Below are positions 8,849 to 15,820 of a stretch of 64,000 nucleotides of DNA, piece after piece. The stretch covers positions 1-64,000 of the forward strand of contig JAUSDY010000117.1 of the NCBI GenBank assembly GCA_030650395.1, written 5' to 3'. This DNA comes from Acidobacteriota bacterium. Lineage in GTDB: Bacteria; Acidobacteriota; Vicinamibacteria; Vicinamibacterales; UBA2999. The notes under the pieces were generated by a model. It did not search any database. It was given only the letters and a program-made list of their open reading frames with translations, and had not been told where the DNA came from. Every line of letters begins with the position of its first letter. Positions within the stretch are counted from its first letter, which is position 1. A program made the translations under genes and the position numbers.

Positions 8849-9463
8849 ATGCAGCTCGATTTGCCGTTGCACCCGCCTTCGCCGCTTCGCGGCTCCGGCG
8901 AGGCAGGCTCGTACACAGTGTTCGTCCGGCACCGCTGGGCGCGCCGCTACATCCTTCGCGTGCTGGACGATGGGACGTTGCGGGTGACGCTGCCGCGCTG
9001 GGGGTCGAAGCGCGACGCGCTCGAGTTCGTGCGCACCAGCGAGCCGTGGATCGAAAGGCAGCGGCAGACGACGCTGGCCCGGCCCGCCGTGGTGCACCCG
9101 GACGAGCCCGCGCTGCGCGCGCGGGCGCAGGTGGAGCTGCCCGAGGCGCTGCGCGCGCTCGCCGCCGTGCATGACGTCACCGTGGCGCGCGTGTCGGTTC
9201 GCAACCAGCGCTCGCGCTGGGGCGCGTGTTCCGCACAGGGCGCCATCACGCTGAACTGGCGCCTGATTCTCGTGCCGGCGTTGGTGCGGGAATACGTCAT
9301 GCTGCACGAGCTGATGCATCGCCGCGAGCTGAATCACTCGAGACGGTTCTGGCGCCACGTCGCAGTCGTGTGCCCGCGATACCAGGAAGCAAGACGCTGG
9401 CTGCTGACCGAGGGCCAACGGCTGTGGGCACCCCTTGATGGGGTGCCGTTGGAGATTCGATGA
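8849..9463 (+). CDS. YgjP-type (DUF45) zinc metalloprotease
   Basis: 204 residues. The active site is YVMLHELMHRRELNHSRRFW, the HExxH zinc helix plus the downstream histidine typical of YgjP/DUF45. RSRWGACSAQGAITLNWRL is the other family block. ATG at 8849 is the first start. Residues about 6-18 (HPPSPLRGSGEAG) are encoded by a dispersed palindromic repeat (8875-8911), so an insertion lengthened the N-terminus. The C-terminus contains an 8-bp-stem hairpin (9427-9447) whose arms match the hairpin at 59789. Confidence 0.85.
   Translation: MQLDLPLHPPSPLRGSGEAGSYTVFVRHRWARRYILRVLDDGTLRVTLPRWGSKRDALEFVRTSEPWIERQRQTTLARPAVVHPDEPALRARAQVELPEALRALAAVHDVTVARVSVRNQRSRWGACSAQGAITLNWRLILVPALVREYVMLHELMHRRELNHSRRFWRHVAVVCPRYQEARRWLLTEGQRLWAPLDGVPLEIR
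9427..9447. repeat. Hairpin inside the end of the YgjP gene
   Basis: Arms GGCACCCC and GGGGTGCC around TTGAT. It encodes part of LWAPLDGVPLEIR. The same arms occur with loop TTTA at 59789-59808, in front of the DUF4175 gene. It could double as an intra-operon RNA stop or stability element. Confidence 0.75.
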
Positions 9464-10017
9464 ATTCGATTCGTGTGTCGATCGTGTTGGCGCTGCTCGC
9501 CATCGCCGCGGGCCGCGCCGATGCGCAGACCGGAACCTACAGCGGCTTCCTCACGGGGCAGATCGGTGTCACCACCGCGGGTGACACGCCGGCCACCGTG
9601 CTGACGCCAAGCCTATCGGTGTCGGTGCAGGACATTTCTGGGTGGGGCGCCGAGCTCGACTTCGGCTACGCCAACGGCGCGCCGTCAACCGGCCGTGAGC
9701 TCGACCTGGCCACCTACATGGTCAATGCGATCTGGCAGGCGCGTGCGGGGACGGTACTCCCGTACGCCGTGGGCGGCGCCGGCGCCATCCAGGTCCACGG
9801 CTGTTTTACGTCGTGCGCGCAGATCGCCACCGTGTACGACCTTGGGGTCAACGTCGGCGGCGGCGCGCTCTACGCCATGAACGACATCGTCGGCGTCCGC
9901 GGCGACGTGCGGTACTTCTGGGCGCCCGGCGACAAGACGGGCACGACGCGTCCCGGCAACTACAGCTTCTGGCGTGCGTCGATCGGGGTCACTTTCATGT
10001 GGGCCATTACTCCGTGA
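9460..10017 (+). CDS. Secreted outer membrane beta-barrel protein
   Basis: 185 residues. Signal peptide MNSIRVSIVLALLAIAAGRA-DAQ, then alternating strands (YSGFLTGQIGVTTAGDTPAT, WGAELDFGYANGAPSTGREL) and an aromatic C-terminal strand FWRASIGVTFMWAITP. Resembles small OmpA-like or porin-type barrels. The ATG overlaps the stop of the metalloprotease gene (ATGA), so the two are translationally coupled. Exact role unknown. Confidence 0.75.
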   Translation: MNSIRVSIVLALLAIAAGRADAQTGTYSGFLTGQIGVTTAGDTPATVLTPSLSVSVQDISGWGAELDFGYANGAPSTGRELDLATYMVNAIWQARAGTVLPYAVGGAGAIQVHGCFTSCAQIATVYDLGVNVGGGALYAMNDIVGVRGDVRYFWAPGDKTGTTRPGNYSFWRASIGVTFMWAITP

Positions 10018-10030
10018 TGCTTGCCGGGTG

Positions 10031-10113
10031 TTAAGTTGAAAGTTGAAAGTTGAAAGTTGAAAGTTGAAGTTTCAGTTTCTAGTTCAGTTTCAAGTTTGAG
10101 TTTTAAGTTACAA
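10031..10113. repeat. Period-7 array (GTTGAAA-type)
   Basis: About five near-perfect GTTGAAA units followed by drifting units (TTCAGTT, AAGTTTG). Reverse-complementary in type and in order of decay to the array at 2155-2213, so the two arrays flank about 8 kb in inverted orientation. No gene occupies 10018-10298. Confidence 0.85.
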
Positions 10114-10298
10114 GTTTGGGTTTAGCTCGTCCGCGCCGTGACTGCCGCCGCCCGCTCCGTTCGCTGCGGCTCAGGTGTCCTGTCACCGCCGCGCAGAGTG
10201 CTCTCTAAACAGCACGATAATCGGCGTTTCTCTCATGATTCACGCCCAAAACCGATGGCACGCCACTTGATGACAAGTGACGGCAGAGGGTAACGATC

Positions 10299-10862
10299 AT
10301 GATGAACACTGTCGTCGGATCAGCATTGGGTGGGCTCGTTGCCGCGGCGATCGCGCTCGTGGCCTCGGGTCAAACGAAGAGCGCACCGGCTGCTTACTGG
10401 GGTGCCGATGCGAACGGCGCTCGCGCGATGACGGTCGCCGACACTCGCGGACTGAGCCAGGGTTCCGCGGTGCAGTGCCAGCCGTACGAGGAAGCCGTGC
10501 TGCGGCGGGCGTTCGTCAACGGTCGCGAGATGGCGGAAGTCACGTGCATCACGCGCATGGACGACCGCTCGGCCTACTACCAGCCGCAGCCGGTCTACGC
10601 CGCGCAGCCGGTGGTCCGCACGGTGCAACGGCCGGTGGCGCGTCAGCGCGTGGCCTCCACGCAGCGCGTGGCCGCCACGCCGGCGTATGAAGAAGACCGC
10701 CGCACCGACAAGCGATCGTGGGGCAAGACGGCCATGATCATCGGCGGCAGCAGCGGCGCAGGCGCCGGAGTGGGCGCGCTCGTGGGCGGCAAGAAGGGTG
10801 CCCTGATCGGCGCGGCGATCGGCGGCGGCGCGGCGACGATTTACGAGTCGACAAAGCGCTGA
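10299..10862 (+). CDS. Glycine-zipper envelope protein
   Basis: 187 residues. A hydrophobic N-terminus (VVGSALGGLVAAAIALVASG) serves as signal or anchor. The middle is Gln/Pro/Val-rich with TVQRPVARQRVASTQRVAAT repeats, and the C-terminus has the glycine zipper (IIGGSSGAGAGVGALVGGKK, GALIGAAIGGGAATIYE), as in YMGG-like / Gly-zipper proteins. Likely periplasmic or outer-membrane associated. GAGGG lies about 10 nt before the ATG. A palindromic repeat follows at 10868-10902. Confidence 0.7.
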   Translation: MMNTVVGSALGGLVAAAIALVASGQTKSAPAAYWGADANGARAMTVADTRGLSQGSAVQCQPYEEAVLRRAFVNGREMAEVTCITRMDDRSAYYQPQPVYAAQPVVRTVQRPVARQRVASTQRVAATPAYEEDRRTDKRSWGKTAMIIGGSSGAGAGVGALVGGKKGALIGAAIGGGAATIYESTKR

Positions 10863-11019
10863 CAGCCCCGCTTTCGCCTGAGGGCTTCGGCGAGGCAGGC
10901 GGTTAAGTCAAACGCCGGGGTGGTGGTTGCGAAAGCGACAAGAAGCCGCCCCGGCGTTGTTGTGTACAAGATTGCACGCAGATCGGGATTGGGGGCGCAA
11001 CACTGTAAAATGTCCCCGG

Positions 11020-11616
11020 ATGACCGACGCCCCCGCGCAGCCCAAGACCGAGCTGCCCTTACCCAACATCCCGCTGATTCACAGGCCCGACGATGTCCCG
11101 TCGCAGTCTGCTTTGCCGCGCCCCTCGCTCGCCGGCCGCAAGCGCGTTCTCATCGTCGACGACGAGCAGCCGGTCCTGAAACTGGTGGTTCGGATCATTG
11201 CCAACGACAACTATGAAATCCGGTCGGCGGATTCGGGCGTCACGGCGGCGCGCTTGCTCGACGAGCCTGATTTCCCCGGCGTTGATTTATTGATCACGGA
11301 CTTGATGATGCCCGGCATGAACGGTCGCGAGCTTGCCGCGGCGGTCAAGGCGAAGCACCCGGCGGCGCGAGTGCTGTTCGTCACGGGTTTTGCGGACAAC
11401 CTGTTTACCGGGCTGCATGAGCTCGGCGCCGGCGAGTCATTCATCGAGAAGCCGTTCGGCGCGGAGGGCTTGCTCGAGGCCGCGCGGCTGCTGATGTTCG
11501 GGCATATCGCGGATGGCCAGGTCCCGGTCGACAAGCGCGACGACGAGGCGGAGTGGGAAGACAACCGGCTCCGCACCAAGATCGTGCGCGTGCTGAAGCG
11601 CTGGAAGCTCGCCTGA
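11020..11616 (+). CDS. Single-domain response regulator
   Basis: 198 residues. An N-terminal Pro-rich leader precedes the receiver domain (about 48-165): RVLIVDDEQPVLKLVVRIIA with the acidic pair, VDLLITDLMMPGMNGRELAA with the phospho-Asp, VLFVTGF and FIEKPFG with the conserved Lys. There is no DNA-binding domain; the tail is a charged helix (NRLRTKIVRVLKRWKLA). ATG 11020 is preferred because TAAAAT at 11006-11011 stands 8 nt before it, a leaderless arrangement. The cognate kinase is not adjacent. Confidence 0.85.
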   Translation: MTDAPAQPKTELPLPNIPLIHRPDDVPSQSALPRPSLAGRKRVLIVDDEQPVLKLVVRIIANDNYEIRSADSGVTAARLLDEPDFPGVDLLITDLMMPGMNGRELAAAVKAKHPAARVLFVTGFADNLFTGLHELGAGESFIEKPFGAEGLLEAARLLMFGHIADGQVPVDKRDDEAEWEDNRLRTKIVRVLKRWKLA

Positions 11617-11620
11617 CGCC

Positions 11621-11647
11621 AGCCGCGACCGGCGGCTCGTCGCGGCT
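11621..11647 (+). terminator. Possible terminator hairpin after the response regulator
   Basis: A 9-bp perfect stem AGCCGCGAC / GTCGCGGCT with a 9-nt loop begins 5 nt after the stop codon. There is no clear T tract, so intrinsic termination is uncertain. Confidence 0.45.
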
Positions 11648-11838
11648 TCTGCAAGTCAGCACGCAATCGTCGTTGGCTACCGTTGGCTGAAGTCGGCGTC
11701 GGATTGGCTGGTCACAGGGACAGTTTCGGGGACAGTCGATCACCGTGCTCAGCATGATGTAGTTGATCATCTAGAACGTTGGCGCAATGCTGATTCTGTT
11801 AGCGACAGATCGCGACGGCGCGCGCTGCGAGGCCGTAC

Positions 11839-12192
11839 GATGACCGAGATGAAGCCACCTGCCAACAACATCAGGCCCACAGCAGCGATCGTGCATCCTA
11901 CGCCTTCAGACCTGGCCAGAGTGGTCATCCTGCCGGTCGCCGCCCCGGCACGCGCAACCGCGTCACAATCGAGGCGCAGCAAGCAGCCGCCGAACTTGTA
12001 GATGATCCTGAATACCGCGCCGCGCTACGGCAGAGATTGATCAGCGGCACCGCAGGCGCGATGGAACCTCTGCTGTGGTTTTACGCGAAGGGCAAACCAG
12101 TAGACCGCGTCGAACAGGGTGGGCCTGAGGCGTTTGCCGGTGCCAGCGACGAGGAACTGTGCCGGCGCATGGCCGAAGCGCTAGCGTCCTGA
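11839..12192 (+). pseudogene. Frameshifted DUF5681-like (phage/mobile-element associated) gene
   Basis: From ATG 11839 the reading MTEMKPPANN starts well, then the homology moves to the next frame: ASYAFRPGQSGHPAGRRPGT, RNRVTIEAQQAAAELVDDPE and YRAALRQRLISGTAGAMEPL, ending LWFYAKGKPVDRVEQ to LCRRMAEALAS at the TGA 12190-12192. FRPGQSGNPAGRP plus LVDDPxYR and YAKGKP are hallmarks of DUF5681-type proteins found beside phage terminases and in mobile elements. The second frame has no ATG/GTG/TTG before the homology, so one frameshift has broken the gene. A 71-aa antisense frame here looks spurious. Confidence 0.6.
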
Positions 12193-12194
12193 AA

Positions 12195-12360
12195 GACCGG
12201 ACCCCACTCACTCTTATATAGAGGCCACCTACATACATATAGAGGGCCTATAGATCTATGTACATGCGCGCGCAATGTACATAAGTACCACCTCCCAAGA
12301 CCTATATAGATATAAGTACTAGATCATATATAAGTCATTACAGGTCAACAGGTTACGGGC
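12195..12360. other. Gene-free, very AT-rich stretch
   Basis: About 165 bp of TATATA-, CATATA- and GATATA-rich sequence in an otherwise GC-rich window, with small palindromes such as TGTACAT/ATGTACA around GCGCGCGC (about 12258-12283). No reading frame of note. It may be a remnant of a plasmid/phage control region or an attachment site. Confidence 0.6.
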
Positions 12361-12419
12361 AATTTTTTCTTGCAAAACTCGCCTCGGTTCGGCATGCTGA
12401 TCGTCAAGGAGAACCGACG

Positions 12420-12764
12420 ATGCCCAGCACTTTTCGCGAACCGTGTCCCAAGCACCCGAGCATGAAGGGCTACTGCGCCTGCCAGACCAGCACACGCGGA
12501 ACGACCCTGCCCCCGAAATTCTCGGCGGTTGAAACGGAGTTCGCCGGCTACCCGGTGATCGAGCTGCTGAAGAACGGCGGGCCGATGCACATGTACGACA
12601 GTCACTTCCGCTTCGGCGTACGGAAGGCGGAGATGCTGCTGGCTTGCTTGGATGATAGGCGGCGGGATCGTCCACCCGCGAGCCGCGGCGACCACCGGCC
12701 GCCAGTTTCTCCAGAGCGGCCAGACGGGACAGGAACCGAACTTCGGCGAAGCGCAAGAAAATGA
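12420..12764 (+). CDS. Hypothetical protein, C-terminus probably fused or truncated
   Basis: Unrecognised. A good ribosome binding site (AAGGAG at 12407-12412) precedes MPSTFREPCPKHPSMKGYCA. The credible part is the first 78 or so residues, with CxC (YCACQT) and VIELLKNGGPMHMYDSHFRF. After LACLDD (about 12655) the frame simply reads the antisense of the hsdM fragment and turns Arg/Pro-rich, so the native C-terminus has been lost at a recombination junction. Confidence 0.5.
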   Translation: MPSTFREPCPKHPSMKGYCACQTSTRGTTLPPKFSAVETEFAGYPVIELLKNGGPMHMYDSHFRFGVRKAEMLLACLDDRRRDRPPASRGDHRPPVSPERPDGTGTELRRSARK

Positions 12765-12909
12765 GGCCGAGGACTGGCTGGGAGTATTGGGCGGACGTGA
12801 GGCCGGAATTGGCGCGGAGTTGATCGGCTGCCTTCCAGAGCCGATCTTCCAGCGTTTCCGCATCGTCCTTCCGTTCGATTGGTGCGATCCACTGCATGAA
12901 TTGGCTCAA
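12652..12909 (-). pseudogene. hsdM: Type I restriction-modification methyltransferase, 5' fragment
   Basis: About 86 N-terminal residues only. AETLEDRLWKAADQLRANSG, LTSAQYSQPVLGLIFLRFAE and RRGSRVDDPAAYH match the N-terminal helical domain of HsdM M subunits; about 400 or more residues with the SAM and NPPF motifs are missing. Homology stops abruptly at about 12652, exactly where the plus-strand gene also stops making sense, so two unrelated fragments were joined tail-to-tail. A relic of a restriction locus next to tRNA-Leu. Confidence 0.75.
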
Positions 12910-13093
12910 TAGGATTTCGAGTGAACAGACGGCCTACATACTACCCGGCCTACGGTCTTTGCGAGCCCGATGGACTGGTCGGCTTAGGGGGAGTGATCTG
13001 CGCGGTGGCGTCGCACGCCTAGCCACAGCGATGACGGGGACAATTCCACGGGACAATCGACCCGAACGGGGAGTTGATTGATCCGATCTGCGT

Positions 13094-13249
13094 ATTCCGG
13101 TCCATCGTGAACACTCATTCCGTTTCAACGTGAACGCCCATTCCGCTGATGCTGAACAGCGATTCCGGCCATCGTGAACACCGATTCTGGTCATGGTGAA
13201 CACGGATTCCGGTGAACGTGAACGGCGAATCTGGCTGATCTGACCACTC
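13094..13249. repeat. Seven tandem 22-23 bp repeats, IS21-end-like
   Basis: Units start at 13094, 13117, 13140, 13162, 13184, 13206 and 13228. Each begins with ATTCCG (ATTCTG and AATCTG variants) and carries a GTGAAC-type core near its middle, as in ATTCCGGCCATCGTGAACAC. The layout (multiple ~22-bp sites with this wording) resembles the terminal transposase-binding repeats of IS21-family elements, but no istA/istB is present. Plasmid-type iterons are an alternative. Nothing codes between 12910 and 13289. Confidence 0.7.
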
Positions 13250-13289
13250 ATCGGGCGTTGTGCGCGATCCTGAGGGGTTTCTCTTTCCA

Positions 13290-14165
13290 TCACGACTTTG
13301 ATAGTCCTAGGCCGGTGTATCGCAGGCGCCAGAATTGCTGATTCGGTTGGAGCGCTGGTGACCCAAGGCGGAAGCGTTTCACATTCGCGGAATCTCGCTC
13401 AGCCCTGGGAGTGTCGATTAGGTCTAACCCTTCGCCGATGCGCCTTTGGACGGCGAACGCAAGCGCGTCTTCTACAAATCCTAATAACTGGTCGAGCATC
13501 TTGCTGGAAAACTCCGAGACGGGCAGGCCATCAACAACCGGCTCGATGAAAGTCATTGGGCCATCCTCACCCCCGACGTAGCGCGCCTCCGCGAGCCGCC
13601 AGCCCTCATGCTCCAACACGTGTCTTCTCTTGATCAACGGTTCCGACCATCCTTTTCTAGTACCCGCGAGATAGTCAGCCAACTCGATAGCTCCAGACTC
13701 TCGCAATCGCTCCAACTCGCGTAGGAAGCGAGGCTCCTTCTGAAACAGCATTCCGATCTCAACATCGAGGTACGAGAGGAGAGCTTGCAACAACTTCGCT
13801 GCTCTGGCTGAAGCTGACAAGAAAGACGCGAAATGGTCTTGTAGTTGTGAGTCAACCGTTTCGCCAATCTGAACAGCATTTTGCTGTCGCGAGATGATCG
13901 AACCGTCGGCGACTTTTGCCTTGTGCGAAACAAGGATTTCGCGAATGGCTTTTTCGTGATTGCGGGCAGAACCGAGAGCGTCCAGTACAGGCATATAACG
14001 GTCATCAAAGTGGCGACGACGCAACTCGCGGTCCTTGTCGCTAGTTGCGTCATAACCAATGGACAGATTACGAAGCTCAAGAGCGCCGTTCATCAGGCGC
14101 GCGACGAACGGCTCAGAGGTACCCTCGTCGGCGACGTGCTTCATCTGCCACATTGCTGGTTTCAT
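13290..14165 (-). CDS. Hypothetical protein, possibly HEPN-like
   Basis: 291 residues, mostly helical. It has a hydrophobic helical centre (FASFLSASARAAKLLQALLS, YLDVEIGMLFQKEPRFLREL) followed by WSEPLIKRRHVLEHEGWRLA, where R-x5-H (RRHVLEH) recalls the Rx4-6H motif of HEPN ribonucleases. It shows no further family signature that I recognise. Its position in a tRNA-adjacent island with hsdM debris favours a defence or stress role, but this is inference. Less GC-biased codon choice than neighbours (for example runs of AAT/GAT/TCA) suggests transfer. Confidence 0.55.
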   Translation of the reverse strand: MKPAMWQMKHVADEGTSEPFVARLMNGALELRNLSIGYDATSDKDRELRRRHFDDRYMPVLDALGSARNHEKAIREILVSHKAKVADGSIISRQQNAVQIGETVDSQLQDHFASFLSASARAAKLLQALLSYLDVEIGMLFQKEPRFLRELERLRESGAIELADYLAGTRKGWSEPLIKRRHVLEHEGWRLAEARYVGGEDGPMTFIEPVVDGLPVSEFSSKMLDQLLGFVEDALAFAVQRRIGEGLDLIDTPRAERDSANVKRFRLGSPALQPNQQFWRLRYTGLGLSKS

Positions 14166-14261
14166 TGCTGTCCCGGCGAATTTAGGGGAACTCTAGGGAA
14201 GTTAGCCGATCCTGAAGCTGGCGTCGTTTACGCGACGTGACCGTAAAGTACTGATTCTGAA

Positions 14262-14348
14262 TGGTGCCGGAGGAGGGGGTCGAACCCACACACCCTTGCG
14301 AGTACGGGATTTTGAGTCCCGCGCGTCTGCCAGTTCCGCCACTCCGGC
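14262..14348 (-). tRNA. tRNA-Leu (anticodon CAA)
   Basis: 87 nt including an encoded CCA. The acceptor stem GCCGGAG pairs with CTCCGGC, followed by A-CCA. The anticodon arm is CGGGA-CTCAAAA-TCCCG with anticodon CAA (reads UUG). A long variable arm (class II) and GGTTCGACC in the T arm fit tRNA-Leu. The 3' end faces the island of broken mobile genes at 11.6-14.2 kb, a usual integration site. Confidence 0.95.
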
Positions 14349-14390
14349 CCGAACTTCGAATTATAGCCCGAGGCCGCCGACGCGCGGCCC

Positions 14391-14452
14391 GTCCTGAGCG
14401 AGGGACGTCGCGAGCCTGACGAGCGACGCCCCGAGTCGAAGGGCTACGGCGA
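14391..14452. repeat. Palindromic repeat (CCTGAGCGAG...GAGTCGAAGGGC type)
   Basis: Conserved ends CCTGAGCGAG and GAGTCGAAGGGC enclose a variable hairpin core (arms GGGACGTCGC and GCGACGCCCC). The same ends with another core lie in frame in the radical-SAM gene (27295-27348), and a core-less form in the DUF4175 gene (about 62476-62500). The adjoining GGCTACGGCGAGAC supplies the vapC stop. Confidence 0.7.
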
Positions 14453-14848
14453 GACGATGCGGAGCTTGGGGAAGTAATAGCGATAGCGGCGGGCATCCCG
14501 GGTCAACAGCGTGTGGCCAGCGACGGCCGCATGCGCGCCAATGTAGAAATCCGGTAAGGGCGAGCGCCGCTCGCCACCCGCATGCCGATAGATGACGTAG
14601 GCCCGGGCTGCGAGAAACGCCGCGTCCCACGGCAGCGGCTCCCGCTCCACGTAGTCCGGTGGCAGGATCTCATTGAGCGTCTCGAAAGAATCGAACCCGG
14701 CGGCCAGTTCCGCAAGAATGATCGGGTTGATCACGACGCGGCCGCGGTCTGCGGCTTTGGCGAGCATCGCATCCGACCATCCCTGCCATTCCGAATCGTT
14801 GTCGAACAGGTCGATCAGGACGTTGGAATCAACGAGGGTCGATTTCAT
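14444..14848 (-). CDS. vapC: PIN-domain toxin (VapC-like)
   Basis: 134 residues. Begins MKSTLVDSNVLIDLFDNDSE (first PIN Asp), has NPIILAELAAG (conserved Glu), SPLPDFYIGAHAAVAGHTLL (Asp plus helix) and TRDARRYRYYFPKL (last Asp). Expected Mg-dependent ribonuclease toxin. It overlaps the antitoxin gene by 20 bp. The last residues (VSP) come from a dispersed repeat that also gives VSP-stop to the gene at 2468. Confidence 0.88.
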   Translation of the reverse strand: MKSTLVDSNVLIDLFDNDSEWQGWSDAMLAKAADRGRVVINPIILAELAAGFDSFETLNEILPPDYVEREPLPWDAAFLAARAYVIYRHAGGERRSPLPDFYIGAHAAVAGHTLLTRDARRYRYYFPKLRIVSP

Positions 14849-15083
14849 CAGGCTCGTCGCGCAGCAGGGCCATGAGGGCCTTACTGCTCATGATCATCTT
14901 GCCCGCGCCCTTTTCCCGAAGATACCGGACGAGTTGTTCACCGCGGCTGGCGCTGCCTTTTTTCTTGCGAATGACCGCGCGCCCGCGCTCGACGGCGAAC
15001 TCGACCTCGGTGTTCGGATGCAGCCCCAGCTTCTCGCGGACGTCCTGAGGGATGGTGACCTGGCCCTTGCTCGTGATTCGCAT
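14829..15083 (-). CDS. vapB: AbrB/MazE-family antitoxin
   Basis: 84 residues. MRITSKGQVTIPQDVREKLG followed by HPNTEVEFAVERGRAVIRKK is a complete SpoVT-AbrB swapped-hairpin DNA-binding domain. The C-terminal tail (REKGAGKMIMSSKALMALLR) is the expected toxin-binding segment. It is the first gene of the pair and begins 1 nt after a palindromic operator, so autorepression is likely. Confidence 0.88.
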   Translation of the reverse strand: MRITSKGQVTIPQDVREKLGLHPNTEVEFAVERGRAVIRKKKGSASRGEQLVRYLREKGAGKMIMSSKALMALLRDEPDEIDPR

Positions 15084-15084
15084 G

Positions 15085-15112
15085 GTAATACTCTTACTGG
15101 TAAGAATATTAC
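15085..15112. promoter_or_regulatory. Palindromic operator of the vapBC pair
   Basis: Arms GTAATACTCTTAC and GTAAGAATATTAC with one mismatch and a 2-nt centre, ending 1 nt upstream of the antitoxin ATG. It overlaps the place where a -10 and the RNA start would be, as expected for AbrB-type autoregulation. Confidence 0.75.
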
Positions 15113-15126
15113 CACAACGATCGCGG

Positions 15127-15798
15127 CTATTGGCGCGCGCCGGTCCAGGTGCCGCTGCACGAGCCGCCCGTGAAGGTTCCGGTCAGCGATCGGCGATCGG
15201 CCGCGAGCGTCGCCGTGAATGTGTAAACCGAGTCGACGAAGACGGCGAACTGAAGTGCATTCGTCGACAGGATGAGGTTCACCGTCTGGTTGACCACGCC
15301 AACCGACGGGAGCGAGATCACAAGCTCGGGACTGCCGGCAGCGGTCCGGCGAATCGTGCCGTTCCACGCGACGGTTGCCGGCAGGATGGCCGGGCAACCG
15401 GCCCCCTTCGAGATCGACCCGGCCCAGTTGCCGAACACCGGATCGCCCGAGGACTGGTTGACCGTGACAGTCTGGCCGCCCACAGTGAGCGTCGCGGTTC
15501 GGGCATCTCCCGTGTTCTCCGCCACGCTGATGGTGACGTTCCCGGGCCCCGTTTGACTGGTGGGCGACGTCACGTTCACAAACGCGCCGCTCGAGACCAC
15601 GGTCCACGAGCAGATGCTTCCGGTCGTCACCGAGATACTCGCGGTGCCGCCAACACCGGCCACGCTCAGGGCGGTGCTCGAAACCGTGAACGCACACGTC
15701 GCGGCCGGCGGAGTAGTCGGGGTCGGAGACGACGGCGACCCGGAACACGCCGCAATCACGACAGGAACAATCAGACCGAACAGCCAGAGTCGACGCAC
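15127..15798 (-). CDS. BACON-domain lipoprotein
   Basis: 223 residues. Lipobox in LIVPVVIAAC-SGSPSSP, then a Thr/Pro linker and one BACON-type beta domain: CAFTVSSTALSVAGVGGTAS, CSWTVVSSGAFVNVTSPTSQ, GNVTISVAENTGDARTATLT and VGGQTVTVNQSS. A second beta-rich unit with GSCSGTWTGAR at the end resembles the extracellular calycin-like tails seen in acidobacteria. Exported, membrane-anchored, possibly glycan or protein binding. Starts at GTG with GGAGG 5 nt before. Confidence 0.8.
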   Translation of the reverse strand: MRRLWLFGLIVPVVIAACSGSPSSPTPTTPPAATCAFTVSSTALSVAGVGGTASISVTTGSICSWTVVSSGAFVNVTSPTSQTGPGNVTISVAENTGDARTATLTVGGQTVTVNQSSGDPVFGNWAGSISKGAGCPAILPATVAWNGTIRRTAAGSPELVISLPSVGVVNQTVNLILSTNALQFAVFVDSVYTFTATLAADRRSLTGTFTGGSCSGTWTGARQ

Positions 15799-15820
15799 GG
15801 GCCCTCCAGGATCGAGCGTA

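Noticed and set aside
11767-11982. 71-residue minus-strand frame with one hydrophobic segment
   Set aside because: It is antisense to a segment with clear DUF5681-like homology on the plus strand, and shows no protein family features.
12934-13293. 119-residue minus-strand frame across the 22-bp repeats
   Set aside because: It is entirely repeat translation rich in Arg/Ser.
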